Shown here: one piece after another, positions 35,797 through 44,049 of the stretch | Layout: every line of letters starts with the position of its first letter | How positions within the stretch are numbered: position 1 is the first letter of the stretch | Assembly (NCBI GenBank): GCA_013288235.1 | Contig: JABDCF010000011.1 | Coordinates: 1 to 58,295 of the forward strand | Direction: 5' to 3' | Length of the DNA: 58,295 bases | Origin: Bacteroidota bacterium | Lineage (GTDB): Bacteria; Bacteroidota; Bacteroidia; Sphingobacteriales; Sphingobacteriaceae | Program-made: the position numbers and the translations under genes | The notes under the pieces: model-generated | What the model saw: the letters and a program-made list of their open reading frames with translations, nothing else | The model's database searches: none | What the model was told of the DNA's origin: nothing

Positions 35797-37215
35797 ATGG
35801 GATGTGGAAGTTGCTCAACGGGGGGCGGATGCTCACCCGCTGGCTGCAAAAGTAACGGCTCGTGCCTTACTAATGGCTGCAGCAAATTAGATGTTTACGA
35901 TTGGCTGTCGCATATGGACATGCCGACAAATTATAAGCCTTATAACGTAATTGAGGTAAAATTTAAGGGTTCGAGGAAAGAATTTTACCTGAACAACGAC
36001 AATATTTACCTTGAGGCCGGCGAACTGGTTGCTGTTGAAGCAAGTACCGGCGGCTATGATATTGGCCATGTTTCCATCACCGGCGAGCTTGTGCGGATGC
36101 AGATGGTTAAAAGGCGCGTAAAAGAGGAGGATGTGGTTAAAAAAATATACCGCAAAGCCACCGTTCCCGACGTTGATAAATGGAAAGCCGCCAAAGACCT
36201 TGAATGGGAAACCATGCACAAAGCAAGGACACTTGCGCTTGAGCTTAACCTTTCGATGAAGTTAAGCGATGTTGACTACCAGGGCGACAAAACCAAGGCC
36301 ACTTTTTATTACACGGCCGAAGGCCGCGTTGATTTCAGGGAACTCATTAAAAAAATGGCCGAGTCTTTCCGTATCCGTATTGAGATGCGCCAGATCGGGA
36401 TGCGCCAGGAAGCCAGCAGATTAGGCGGTATTGGCTCGTGCGGCAGGGAATTATGCTGTTCTACCTGGTTAACCGATTTTAAAACGGTTTCTACTTCCGC
36501 TGCCCGCTATCAAAACCTCTCGCTCAATACATTAAAACTGGCCGGCCAATGCGGGAAGCTTAAATGCTGCCTCAATTATGAGCTGGATACTTATATGGAT
36601 GCTTTAAAACACATCCCCGATAATGTAAATGTTTTAAAAACCGAAAGGGGAGATGCAAGGCTTCAAAAAACGGATATATTTAAAAAACTGATGTGGTTTA
36701 GCTATCCGCGAGAAGAATCGTGGATACCACTGCCGATTGACCGAGTAAAAGAAATTCAGCAAATGAACCGGGATGGTATTATCCCGCCAGATTTGGGTGA
36801 AGTTGTTGAAGAAGAAACCAAACCGGTAAAAGCTTTAGATTACGAAAACGTTGTTGGGCAGGATAGCCTTACCCGCCTTGACGACAGGCGTGGTGGCAAC
36901 AACAAAAAGAAAAACAAGAACAACCGTAATAAAAATCAGCGGCCAAACGGCCCGGGGCCCGATAACAACCGCGACCAGCAGCGCCCCGTTACACAGGCGC
37001 CACATGGGCCGATGCAGGCAAGGCCGCAAGGCCCGCGCCCGGAAGGACAAGGCTCACGACCAGAAGGCAGCAACAATAATAACAGGAATAAAAATTTCCG
37101 GCCAAACCGTAATAATCAAAACCGCCCGGGCGGCAATAACCCCGATAATAACAGGGACAACCGCGGGCGCGATAACGGAAACCAGGGCAATAACAATAAA
37201 GGCGACGGGCAATAA
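35797..37215 (+). CDS. PSP1-domain protein, RicT-like
   Basis: 472 aa. Cys-rich N-terminus (MGCGSCSTGGGCSPAGCKSN), then a PSP1 domain (from about residue 45 to 270) with GIGSCGRELCCSTWLTDF and LAGQCGKLKCCLNYELDTY, the Cys pairs that bind a Fe-S cluster in Bacillus RicT. The last 110 residues are a low-complexity Asn/Arg/Gly/Pro tail (NNKKKNKNNRNKNQ and similar), probably disordered and RNA-binding. RicT of Bacillus works in RNA maturation; the role in Bacteroidota is inferred. Placed between holB and gldH. Confidence 0.9.
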   Translation: MGCGSCSTGGGCSPAGCKSNGSCLTNGCSKLDVYDWLSHMDMPTNYKPYNVIEVKFKGSRKEFYLNNDNIYLEAGELVAVEASTGGYDIGHVSITGELVRMQMVKRRVKEEDVVKKIYRKATVPDVDKWKAAKDLEWETMHKARTLALELNLSMKLSDVDYQGDKTKATFYYTAEGRVDFRELIKKMAESFRIRIEMRQIGMRQEASRLGGIGSCGRELCCSTWLTDFKTVSTSAARYQNLSLNTLKLAGQCGKLKCCLNYELDTYMDALKHIPDNVNVLKTERGDARLQKTDIFKKLMWFSYPREESWIPLPIDRVKEIQQMNRDGIIPPDLGEVVEEETKPVKALDYENVVGQDSLTRLDDRRGGNNKKKNKNNRNKNQRPNGPGPDNNRDQQRPVTQAPHGPMQARPQGPRPEGQGSRPEGSNNNNRNKNFRPNRNNQNRPGGNNPDNNRDNRGRDNGNQGNNNKGDGQ

Positions 37216-37225
37216 ATAACCAGTG

Positions 37226-37708
37226 ATGAAACGGGGCTTAATTTTCTTTTATTTCGCGGTAGTAGTAGCAATATTTACTTCGACTGGCTGTACTGATAAA
37301 AACGCTGTTATTGATCAAAATTCGGAGGTTGCCGATCATAACTGGTCGTACTTAAACAAGTTTAAGTTTGATGTAAAGATCGATGATGAAAAAACACATT
37401 ATAACCTGTACATGAATTTACGGGTAACCGGCGATTATAAATATTCCAACATATTTGTATTGATCACCCAGGTCGGTCCTGATAACAAGGCGGAAGTAAA
37501 ACGCTACGAATTAAAGCTGGCCAATAAAGATGGTGAGTGGCTTGGCGAGGGCTCGGGGAATTTGTACAGTTACCAATCGCACTTCCGCACCAATTACATG
37601 TTCCCGGCAAAAGGGGTTTATCATTTTTACATCGAACAGAATATGAGGGATAACCCGTTAAGGGAAGTGAGCGATGTGGGGTTGAGGGTGGAAAAGGTGG
37701 CCCCCTAA
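37226..37708 (+). CDS. gldH: gliding motility lipoprotein GldH
   Basis: 160 aa from ATG 37226 (an in-frame GTG precedes it). Lipoprotein signal MKRGLIFFYFAVVVAIFTST followed by Gly-Cys. The mature part has the GldH pattern DHNWSYLNKFKFDVKIDDEK, YNLYMNLRVTGDYKYSNIFV and FYIEQNMRDNPLREVSDVGL. GldH is needed for gliding and type IX secretion-linked functions in Flavobacterium; many non-gliding relatives keep it. The stop TAA is supplied by a CCCCCTAA repeat. Confidence 0.93.
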   Translation: MKRGLIFFYFAVVVAIFTSTGCTDKNAVIDQNSEVADHNWSYLNKFKFDVKIDDEKTHYNLYMNLRVTGDYKYSNIFVLITQVGPDNKAEVKRYELKLANKDGEWLGEGSGNLYSYQSHFRTNYMFPAKGVYHFYIEQNMRDNPLREVSDVGLRVEKVAP

Positions 37709-37723
37709 CCCCCTAAAGGGGGG
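37701..37723 (+). terminator. CCCCCTAAAGGGGG hairpin at end of gldH
   Basis: ccccctaaccccctaaagggg: the stem cccccta/aggggg (37709-37723) is followed closely by gttttttattt, so it can terminate gldH transcripts. The first ccccctaa holds the gldH stop. A related element ends thiL at 41342-41366. Confidence 0.6.
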
Positions 37724-37763
37724 CGAATATGTTTTTTATTTAATACAATGGAAGACTTTTACA

Positions 37764-37772
37764 CCCCCCCCC
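37764..37772 (+). repeat. run of nine C that shifts the frame of the next small gene
   Basis: An ATG at 37748 reads MEDFYTPP and then stops at TGA with nine C. With eight C it would read through TPPSDTPRHIIEKQIAIV and join MKKTPLERLKMG at 37818. Such a run is prone to slippage. Confidence 0.7.
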
Positions 37773-37817
37773 TCTGATACGCCGCGACATATTATAGAAA
37801 AGCAGATTGCCATCGTT

Positions 37818-38021
37818 ATGAAAAAAACACCGCTGGAACGGCTAAAGATGGGTACTGATATGATAGATTTCGGGTACGAAATGTTAAAACGGCAAATTAA
37901 CGCCAAATATCCGGGCATCCCGGATAACCTGCTTAAATTTGAAATAGTAAAAGCGCTATACGCCGATTGTTTCAGCGAAGAAGAAATGGCAAGAATAGAA
38001 AAACATTTCGCTTCGCATTAG
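37818..38021 (+). CDS. small conserved protein, N-terminus possibly cut off by a frameshift
   Basis: 67 aa from ATG 37818 (MKKTPLERLKMGTDMIDFGY). It resembles small Bacteroidota proteins of unknown function in which a stretch like KQ..I...T..ERL..G..MIDFG is continuous, and here the first part of that stretch lies upstream in another phase (see 37764-37772). The full protein would be about 90 aa and begin at 37748. It lies between gldH and rmuC. Confidence 0.6.
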   Translation: MKKTPLERLKMGTDMIDFGYEMLKRQINAKYPGIPDNLLKFEIVKALYADCFSEEEMARIEKHFASH

Positions 38022-38033
38022 CCGCTTTTCATC

Positions 38034-38085
38034 CTTCAATCCCTAAATCCTTTAAATCTTAGTCCTTTCGGACTTCCTCTATTTT
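38034..38085. repeat. single arms of two word families
   Basis: atccttcaatccctaaatcc with aaatcttagtc copies the arm of the 3611-4263 hairpins, and ctttcggacttcc copies the arm of 16366-16396. No partner arm is nearby. Confidence 0.6.
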
Positions 38086-38117
38086 CCCTACCTTAGTTTG
38101 CTAATATTTTTATCAAA

Positions 38118-39494
38118 ATGGGTTTGTATCTTCTGATTGCGTCTATCGTTATTCTTTTAATTGCTGTTGTCCTTTTTTTAAAGAAGCCTGCGGCAGCCAG
38201 TGGCATTTCTGCCGATGAATTTTCGCGCCTCAAAACTGAAAACACTTCGCTTAATATTGCCCTGGCCAAAGCCGAAGAGCGCGCCCTGAATTTAGCCCTT
38301 GAACGCGACAAAGCAGACAGGCAATTGCAGGATGAAAGGACAAGATCTGCTCATCTGATGACTGGGGCGAACCAGGAATTATTGATTGAAAAAAATCGTA
38401 TAGCCAAGTCGGAAGAGCAATTAATAGCGCAGCGCCAACGCTTTGCCGAGCAGGAGGTAGCCATACGGGAAATACAGCAAAAGTTTCAGCTTGAGTTTCA
38501 AAATGTAGCCAACAAACTGCTGGACGAAAAGTCAAAAACCTTCATCGAGACCAACCGTACCAACCTGGATATTTTATTAAACCCGCTAAAAGAAAACATT
38601 AAGGCTTTTGAGGATAAAGTCAACAAGGTTTACAAGGATGAATCGGACGAACGAAATATTTTGAGGGGAGAGATCACCAAATTGATAGATTTGAATAAGC
38701 AGATCAGCGAAGAAGCCGCCAATTTAACAAAAGCTTTAAAAGGCGACAGCAAAAAACAGGGCAACTGGGGCGAAGTTATCCTGGAGCGGGTACTGGAACG
38801 CTCAGGCCTTGTTAAAGACCGCGAATACCGCCTGCAAGCCAGTTTAACCGACCTTGACGGCAACCGCCTGCAACCCGATGCCATAATTGACCTGCCCGAT
38901 GAAAAACACCTTATCATCGATTCTAAAGTTTCCTTAATAGCTTATGAGCGTTTAGTAAATTGCGAAACTGAGGACGAACGCAAATTATACTCAAAAGCGC
39001 ATGTGGAATCTATCCGGGCGCATGTGCTAAACCTGTCTTCAAAAAACTACCACGATTTATACCAGGTGAACTCCCCTGATTTTGTGCTGCTTTTTGTGCC
39101 GATAGAATCCTCCTTTAGCTTTGCCGTACAAATTGATGCGGAGCTTTTCAGTGATGCCTGGGATAAACGGGTGGTTATAGTAAGCCCATCCACCCTGTTA
39201 GCAACGCTGCGCACTATTGCCAGCATATGGAAACAGGAACGCCAGAACCGCAACGTACTGGAGATTGCCCGCCTTAGCGGCGCCATGTATGATAAATTTG
39301 TCGGCTTTATTGGCGATATGGAAGGCATAGGCAAAAATATTAAGCTAAGCCAAAATGCCTATGACAATGCCATCAGCAAACTCACCGAAGGCAACGGCAA
39401 TTTGACGAAGACGGCGGAGAAAATCAAGGGTTTGGGGGCGAAAGCTAATAAACAATTAGACCAGAAGTATATTGGGGATGAGGAAGCTTCATGA
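38118..39494 (+). CDS. rmuC: DNA recombination protein RmuC
   Basis: 458 aa. N-terminal membrane helix (MGLYLLIASIVILLIAVVLF), a long coiled coil to about residue 200, then the RmuC nuclease-like domain: GNWGEVILERVLERSGLVKD, LIIDSKVSLIAYERL with the PD-(D/E)xK-like Asp and Lys, FVPIESSF and VVIVSPSTLLATLRTI. RmuC limits rearrangement at inverted repeats in E. coli, which is of interest in a genome with so many hairpins. Probably in the gldH operon. Confidence 0.95.
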   Translation: MGLYLLIASIVILLIAVVLFLKKPAAASGISADEFSRLKTENTSLNIALAKAEERALNLALERDKADRQLQDERTRSAHLMTGANQELLIEKNRIAKSEEQLIAQRQRFAEQEVAIREIQQKFQLEFQNVANKLLDEKSKTFIETNRTNLDILLNPLKENIKAFEDKVNKVYKDESDERNILRGEITKLIDLNKQISEEAANLTKALKGDSKKQGNWGEVILERVLERSGLVKDREYRLQASLTDLDGNRLQPDAIIDLPDEKHLIIDSKVSLIAYERLVNCETEDERKLYSKAHVESIRAHVLNLSSKNYHDLYQVNSPDFVLLFVPIESSFSFAVQIDAELFSDAWDKRVVIVSPSTLLATLRTIASIWKQERQNRNVLEIARLSGAMYDKFVGFIGDMEGIGKNIKLSQNAYDNAISKLTEGNGNLTKTAEKIKGLGAKANKQLDQKYIGDEEAS

Positions 39495-39516
39495 TATCTA
39501 AAATGGTAAATTTATT

Positions 39517-40392
39517 ATGAGATTGATTTCTTTTAGCGCATTCATTTTACTTTTGTTCGGATCTTTTAAGTGCAACAATAATTCATTACATAAAAATATG
39601 CCTTTTACAGAAGAGGAAATACTTAAACAACTGGATTTAGCATTTAAGGGTGTTCCAAATGAATATTACCCCGAGGGCACGCCGGGCGATATAAAATATA
39701 ATTTCCCCCTTGACCTGGAGCACGGGTATTGCGTTACTGCCGGCAGCAAAATTCATTTATATGCCGATAAAACTCGCTGGGCAATTGTTTGTGAAAAAAG
39801 TGGCTATCAAAACCGTGGTGGCGATGCGGAGATAGAGTTGGATTATTTTGGTAATTGCGTTAGTTATCCCATAGACAAATATCCTGAGAGGGATTATATA
39901 AGTAATGCAAGTAATCTTGTTCTTATTTCAGGGGAAGAATATCACAGGATATGCAATAACGAAGGAACTGACTATGAGAATTTTGAATTGATCAGTCCTT
40001 CTGCAAGTGAAGTGAATATCAGGGGCAAAAAGATAAAAATAGAGCATGACTTATCAAAATATACAAGTCTCGGAATAATTCCGAGGGAAGACGATAATCC
40101 TAAACGTTTAATCGGCTTTGGCGATTTGGTGAGGTACATCAATGAAACAGATCCTTCGGCAATTAGCGCAACCGAAAAAGAAATTAAGGAACATATCCCT
40201 GCCGATCTGCCTAAACTAATGACAATAGATAAATTTCATTTTGAAAGTGTTTACGATAAAAAGAATTTACCCGGCACGCTGGAAACTTATCAATTAATAG
40301 CGAAGGTATTGGTAGCACGGGATACATCACTATGGAAACCTACGTTAAAACCTAATAATCATTGGTCAAACTGGTCCTCGGGTAATTTGTAA
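39517..40392 (+). CDS. exported, possibly lipid-anchored protein of unknown function
   Basis: 291 aa. N-terminal signal MRLISFSAFILLLFGSFKC; the Cys at 19 could be lipidated although the lipobox (SFKC) is weak. The mature part (NNSLHKNMPFTEEEILKQLD, HGYCVTAGSKIHLYADKTRW) resembles no family I can name. It begins 22 bp after rmuC and may be its last co-transcribed gene. Confidence 0.7.
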   Translation: MRLISFSAFILLLFGSFKCNNNSLHKNMPFTEEEILKQLDLAFKGVPNEYYPEGTPGDIKYNFPLDLEHGYCVTAGSKIHLYADKTRWAIVCEKSGYQNRGGDAEIELDYFGNCVSYPIDKYPERDYISNASNLVLISGEEYHRICNNEGTDYENFELISPSASEVNIRGKKIKIEHDLSKYTSLGIIPREDDNPKRLIGFGDLVRYINETDPSAISATEKEIKEHIPADLPKLMTIDKFHFESVYDKKNLPGTLETYQLIAKVLVARDTSLWKPTLKPNNHWSNWSSGNL

Positions 40393-40408
40393 CCAACAAT
40401 AGGCGCCC

Positions 40409-41254
40409 TTACTGAATATCATACTTATAATCCATATCCACTTTCGCCGTGGCATCAACTTGCAGGGTTTTTACTTTGCCCGAAATTTTTATAACAAGGT
40501 TTGATGAGTAATCTGTTGCAAAATTATTTTTAATGCTATAAACCAGTTTTCCGGTACCCGTGCCGTTTACCATCATAGATGACCCACTTATCGGGATGGT
40601 CATATTCATACTTTGCTGTACATCAAAAATAGCATTACCATCGGCCATACTTACCAATTTATAAACGACCTTTGAGTCGAGGTCCATGTTGCTCCCGCCA
40701 ACAGGAATAGCAAGCGGCATATCCTGCGTAAATGTCTCGCCTATCTTCATAGGGTGATCGGGGAATTTTATGTTTTTTTGAATGGCATTCATCATTTTAG
40801 ATACTTTTTCCTCACTGGTATCTGCCATTTTTTTCCCACCGATAGAATCAGCCTTTAATTTCCCATCCTTGCCCACATGCCCGTAAATAGATACGCCGGC
40901 GCCCAATTTTTCTGTAGGGATTGGTATAGGGTTGCCATTTATAGCCGCACTCAGGTCATCAAATTTATATTTCATTGTTAACGGGAATGTCCCGTCGGGG
41001 CCAGCAGCGCTGGTCTGGGTGTTCCCGTTCATTTTAAATTTTATATTCGCGGTTACAGGCTGTGTTATTCCTTGCGATGCTAATTTTGATATAACAGTAT
41101 CGTTACCGCTTAACGTAGCGTTGCAATTTATTTCCATATTTATAGCGCCGGTATAAGTATGATTTGGAAGATACTTCACTTTAAAAATTATTCCCTTTTG
41201 GGCTTCCGCTTTAAAACCAAGGAATAAAAGGGATAAAAAGATGATCTTTTTCAT
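40409..41254 (-). CDS. secreted protein of unknown function (DUF6263-like)
   Basis: 281 aa, signal peptide MKKIIFLSLLFLGFKAEAQ. The mature part is beta-rich with repeated ISGxxxxxNGTGTGKLVYS-type strands and an internal helical part (KVSKMMNAIQKNI). It looks like a periplasmic or outer-membrane-associated lipid-binding-type beta protein; DUF6263 is a guess from the length and the FKVKYLPNHTY start. Convergent with the gene at 39517. Confidence 0.65.
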   Translation of the reverse strand: MKKIIFLSLLFLGFKAEAQKGIIFKVKYLPNHTYTGAINMEINCNATLSGNDTVISKLASQGITQPVTANIKFKMNGNTQTSAAGPDGTFPLTMKYKFDDLSAAINGNPIPIPTEKLGAGVSIYGHVGKDGKLKADSIGGKKMADTSEEKVSKMMNAIQKNIKFPDHPMKIGETFTQDMPLAIPVGGSNMDLDSKVVYKLVSMADGNAIFDVQQSMNMTIPISGSSMMVNGTGTGKLVYSIKNNFATDYSSNLVIKISGKVKTLQVDATAKVDMDYKYDIQ

Positions 41255-41341
41255 TGCAATAAGATTTGATAAATTTTTTATAATTATACAAAAAATAAAT
41301 AATTACGGGTTAAATTTCTACTTTCAAACGTATTTTAAACT

Positions 41342-41366
41342 CCCCTTTAGGGGGTCTGGGGGAACG
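41342..41366. repeat. CCCCCTAAAGGGG element at end of thiL
   Basis: Read on the minus strand it gives CCCCCAGACCCCCTAAAGGG, writing the last thiL residues PQTP and the stop. It is related to the element at the end of gldH (37701-37723). Confidence 0.75.
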
Positions 41367-42393
41367 CATTCCATCCCTGTGCTTTCAACGGATGGCTATT
41401 ACCTGCCTTGGTTATCAAATTACACCCTGCCGAAGGCTCGGTAATATACCCGATAATCGTAATATCCATTTTAAACTTAATTTTATCGTAATCGGCCTGT
41501 TTAACGGTGAATAGCAGCTCATAATCTTCGCCGCCGCTCAGGGCGCAAACTGTTGGGTCGAGGTTAAATTCGCGGGCCGTTTCAAAGGTCATCGGATCAA
41601 GCGGGATCTTCTCCTCGTATAAATTACAGCCTTTGTTACTTTGCTTGCAGATATGCAATATTTCGGAAGCCAGGCCGTCAGATACGTCTATCATTGCCGT
41701 TGGCTTCACTTCAATATCTTTTAATAATTCAATTATATCCCTTCTGGCTTCGGGTTTAAGCTGCCGCTCAACAATATAATCTTTACCTTCCAGGTCGGGT
41801 TGGATATTAGGGTTTTCAAGATAAATCAGTTTTTCACGTTCAAGCAACTGCAAACCGGTATATGCCCCGCCCAGGTCGCCGGATACACATATTAAATCGC
41901 CTTCTTCGGCGCCGTTGCGGTAAACAATATCCTTTTCATCGGCATAGCCAATACTTGTTACGCTAATCACCAGCCCTTGTTTTGATGAGGATGTATCGCC
42001 GCCAATCAAATCCACATTATAATTTTCGCAGGCCAGGTAAATCCCTTCGTACAGTTCTTCAACCGCTTCCAATGGAAATTTGCTGGATATCCCTATTGAA
42101 ACAGTTACCTGTGATGCCATCCCATTCATCGCATAAATATCACTGAGGTTTACCTGTATAGCTTTATACCCTAAATGCTTTAATGGTGTATAAGCCAAAT
42201 CAAAATGGATGCCCTCCAACAGCATATCTGTCGATACCAGCACTTTTTTATCTTTAAAATCAAGCACCGCCGCATCATCACCAACACCTTTTACTGTACT
42301 GCTTTGGGCAATTTTTATATTTTTCGTCAAATAATCGATAAGGCCAAATTCGCCTAATGCCTCTATATTTGTTCTTTCTTTATTATCAAACAT
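41347..42393 (-). CDS. thiL: thiamine-monophosphate kinase
   Basis: 348 aa. It makes thiamine diphosphate from thiamine phosphate. PurM-like fold with VKGVGDDAAVLDF, STDMLLEGIHFDL, NLSDIYAMNGMASQVTVSIG, LIGGDTSSSKQGLVISVTSI and MIDVSDGLASEILHI. The C-terminal residues come from the CCCCCTAA repeat. It is divided from nadA, on the same strand, by a hairpin-rich spacer. Confidence 0.95.
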   Translation of the reverse strand: MFDNKERTNIEALGEFGLIDYLTKNIKIAQSSTVKGVGDDAAVLDFKDKKVLVSTDMLLEGIHFDLAYTPLKHLGYKAIQVNLSDIYAMNGMASQVTVSIGISSKFPLEAVEELYEGIYLACENYNVDLIGGDTSSSKQGLVISVTSIGYADEKDIVYRNGAEEGDLICVSGDLGGAYTGLQLLEREKLIYLENPNIQPDLEGKDYIVERQLKPEARRDIIELLKDIEVKPTAMIDVSDGLASEILHICKQSNKGCNLYEEKIPLDPMTFETAREFNLDPTVCALSGGEDYELLFTVKQADYDKIKFKMDITIIGYITEPSAGCNLITKAGNSHPLKAQGWNAFPQTP

Positions 42394-42424
42394 ATTTTTT
42401 TTGGATTACACCGATTTGGAAATT

Positions 42425-42643
42425 GATTTCACCGATTATTGAAGGTGATTTCATCTATTAGTATTTTTATTACACCGATGTTTTTATTTCTATATTTTTA
42501 ATTTTTTTTTTAATTAATTCCTATAAATAAAGTAATCATTTATCTATAAACTTTTATAGTCGGCTATATATTAAATCTTATTTCCAAATCGGTGAAATCA
42601 CCTTCAATAATCGGTGAAATCACCTTCAATAATCGGTGAAATC
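42425..42643. repeat. 29-bp exact inverted repeat with tandem arm (thiL-nadA spacer)
   Basis: Arm 42425-42453 (gatttcaccgattattgaag...) is the exact reverse complement of 42593-42621 and again of 42615-42643, which overlap as a 22-bp tandem repeat (unit aatcggtgaaatcaccttca and two more bases). Outer pairing: 42408-42422 with 42581-42595. Confidence 0.93.
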
Positions 42644-42648
42644 CACAA

Positions 42649-43641
42649 CTATAGGCCTAACCTTGCCGATATCTCCAACATCCTTTCAATAGGCACAACC
42701 GCTTTTTCAATAATATGCTGCGGTACTGTTATCTCAGGATATCCATTTTTTAAACACAAATACAATTTTTCCAGTGTGTTCCTCTTCATATGCGGGCAAT
42801 CGTTACACGCGCAATTATTATTCGGCGGAGCCGGAAAAAATTTTTTAGATGGTTCCGCTTTTTCCATCTGGTGTATTATTCCTGCTTCCGTGGCCACTAT
42901 AAACTCATTATCAGGGCTTTTTGATGCATATTTTAATATCCCCGTAGTCGAGCCTATGTAATCGGCCATCTGCAATATCACCTCTTCACATTCCGGGTGG
43001 GCAAGCAGTTTAGCACCGGGGTGCCGTTCCTTAAGTTTTGTTATTTTCTCTCTCGAAAATATCTCATGCACCATACACGATCCATTCCATAAAACCAAAT
43101 CCCTTCCCGTTTTCTTTGCCACATAAGCCCCCAGGTTTTTATCCGGACCAAATATTATATTTTGTTCCGGTGGCAAACTTTCCACTATCCCAACCGCATT
43201 GCTCGATGTGCAAACTATATCGCTCATTGCTTTCAGCTCGGCTGTACAGTTTACATAAGTTATCACCAGGTGATCAGGATATTGCTCCTTAAACTTTTTA
43301 AACAAATGCGGCGGACAGCTATCAGCTAACGAGCAGCCGGCTTTTATGTCGGGTAATAAAACTTTTTTTGATGGAGATAATATTTTGGCAGTCTCGGCCA
43401 TAAAATGGACGCCTGCAAAAACAATAATATCCGCATCGGTTTTTGCTGCTTGTTGCGATAATCCCAAACTATCGCCAATATAATCGGCAATATCCTGTAT
43501 ATCAGGTTCCTGGTAATAATGCGCAAGTATAACAGCATTTTTTTCTTTTTTTAATTTCTCAATTTCATCAAAAAGGTCGAGTGACGGATCAATAAATTCG
43601 TCCGCAAAACCTTTCACATTTATTTCTTCGAAGGTATCCAT
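42649..43641 (-). CDS. nadA: quinolinate synthase
   Basis: 330 aa. It condenses iminoaspartate with dihydroxyacetone phosphate to quinolinate using a 4Fe-4S cluster. Seen: [34 protein letters not shown] with [48 protein letters not shown] and the C-terminal [17 protein letters not shown]. The cluster Cys residues are present. Divergent from nadB, its pathway partner. Confidence 0.97.
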   Translation of the reverse strand: MDTFEEINVKGFADEFIDPSLDLFDEIEKLKKEKNAVILAHYYQEPDIQDIADYIGDSLGLSQQAAKTDADIIVFAGVHFMAETAKILSPSKKVLLPDIKAGCSLADSCPPHLFKKFKEQYPDHLVITYVNCTAELKAMSDIVCTSSNAVGIVESLPPEQNIIFGPDKNLGAYVAKKTGRDLVLWNGSCMVHEIFSREKITKLKERHPGAKLLAHPECEEVILQMADYIGSTTGILKYASKSPDNEFIVATEAGIIHQMEKAEPSKKFFPAPPNNNCACNDCPHMKRNTLEKLYLCLKNGYPEITVPQHIIEKAVVPIERMLEISARLGL

Positions 43642-44049
43642 TTCAACAATTCAATTAATAACAATTAATTTTATTTATATAAAAAAGCTATTATTATTAA
43701 GGTGTTAGTTATGTTTAAAACTACTTTTACAGGTGTAGTAAAATATTTTTTTTAATAATTTATTAACAAGTTTGGTGACATTTTTATGACATATAGTATT
43801 GATTTTTAGAGTTGTGTAAGAAACAAGTTTTAATTTAAAAACTTTTATGTTGATAGTTTATTGCTTTGTAAAATGTTAGCTTTGGTGCTTTCAAGGCTCA
43901 AAAGTCGGGTAAAATTTAATAGGATTAATACAAAAAGATGGGGTTATCCACTAAATAATTATTTACTAAGTATTTGTTTACACAAAGTTAACACCTTTTA
44001 TACCTGTTATTAACAGGATTGAAATTTTTACACATCACACACATAAAAT
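43642..44049. other. divergent nadA/nadB control region
   Basis: 408 bp, very AT-rich, no gene. It contains the odd-centred palindrome cctgtta-t-taacagg (44003-44017), 33 bp before the nadB start, a candidate operator. I could not match it to a known NAD regulator site, and no clear TTTG/TAnnTTTG promoter stands out. Confidence 0.5.

Noticed and set aside
43900..44040. Replication origin with DnaA boxes
   Set aside because: A single ttatccact is not a DnaA box cluster, and dnaA/dnaN are not present.
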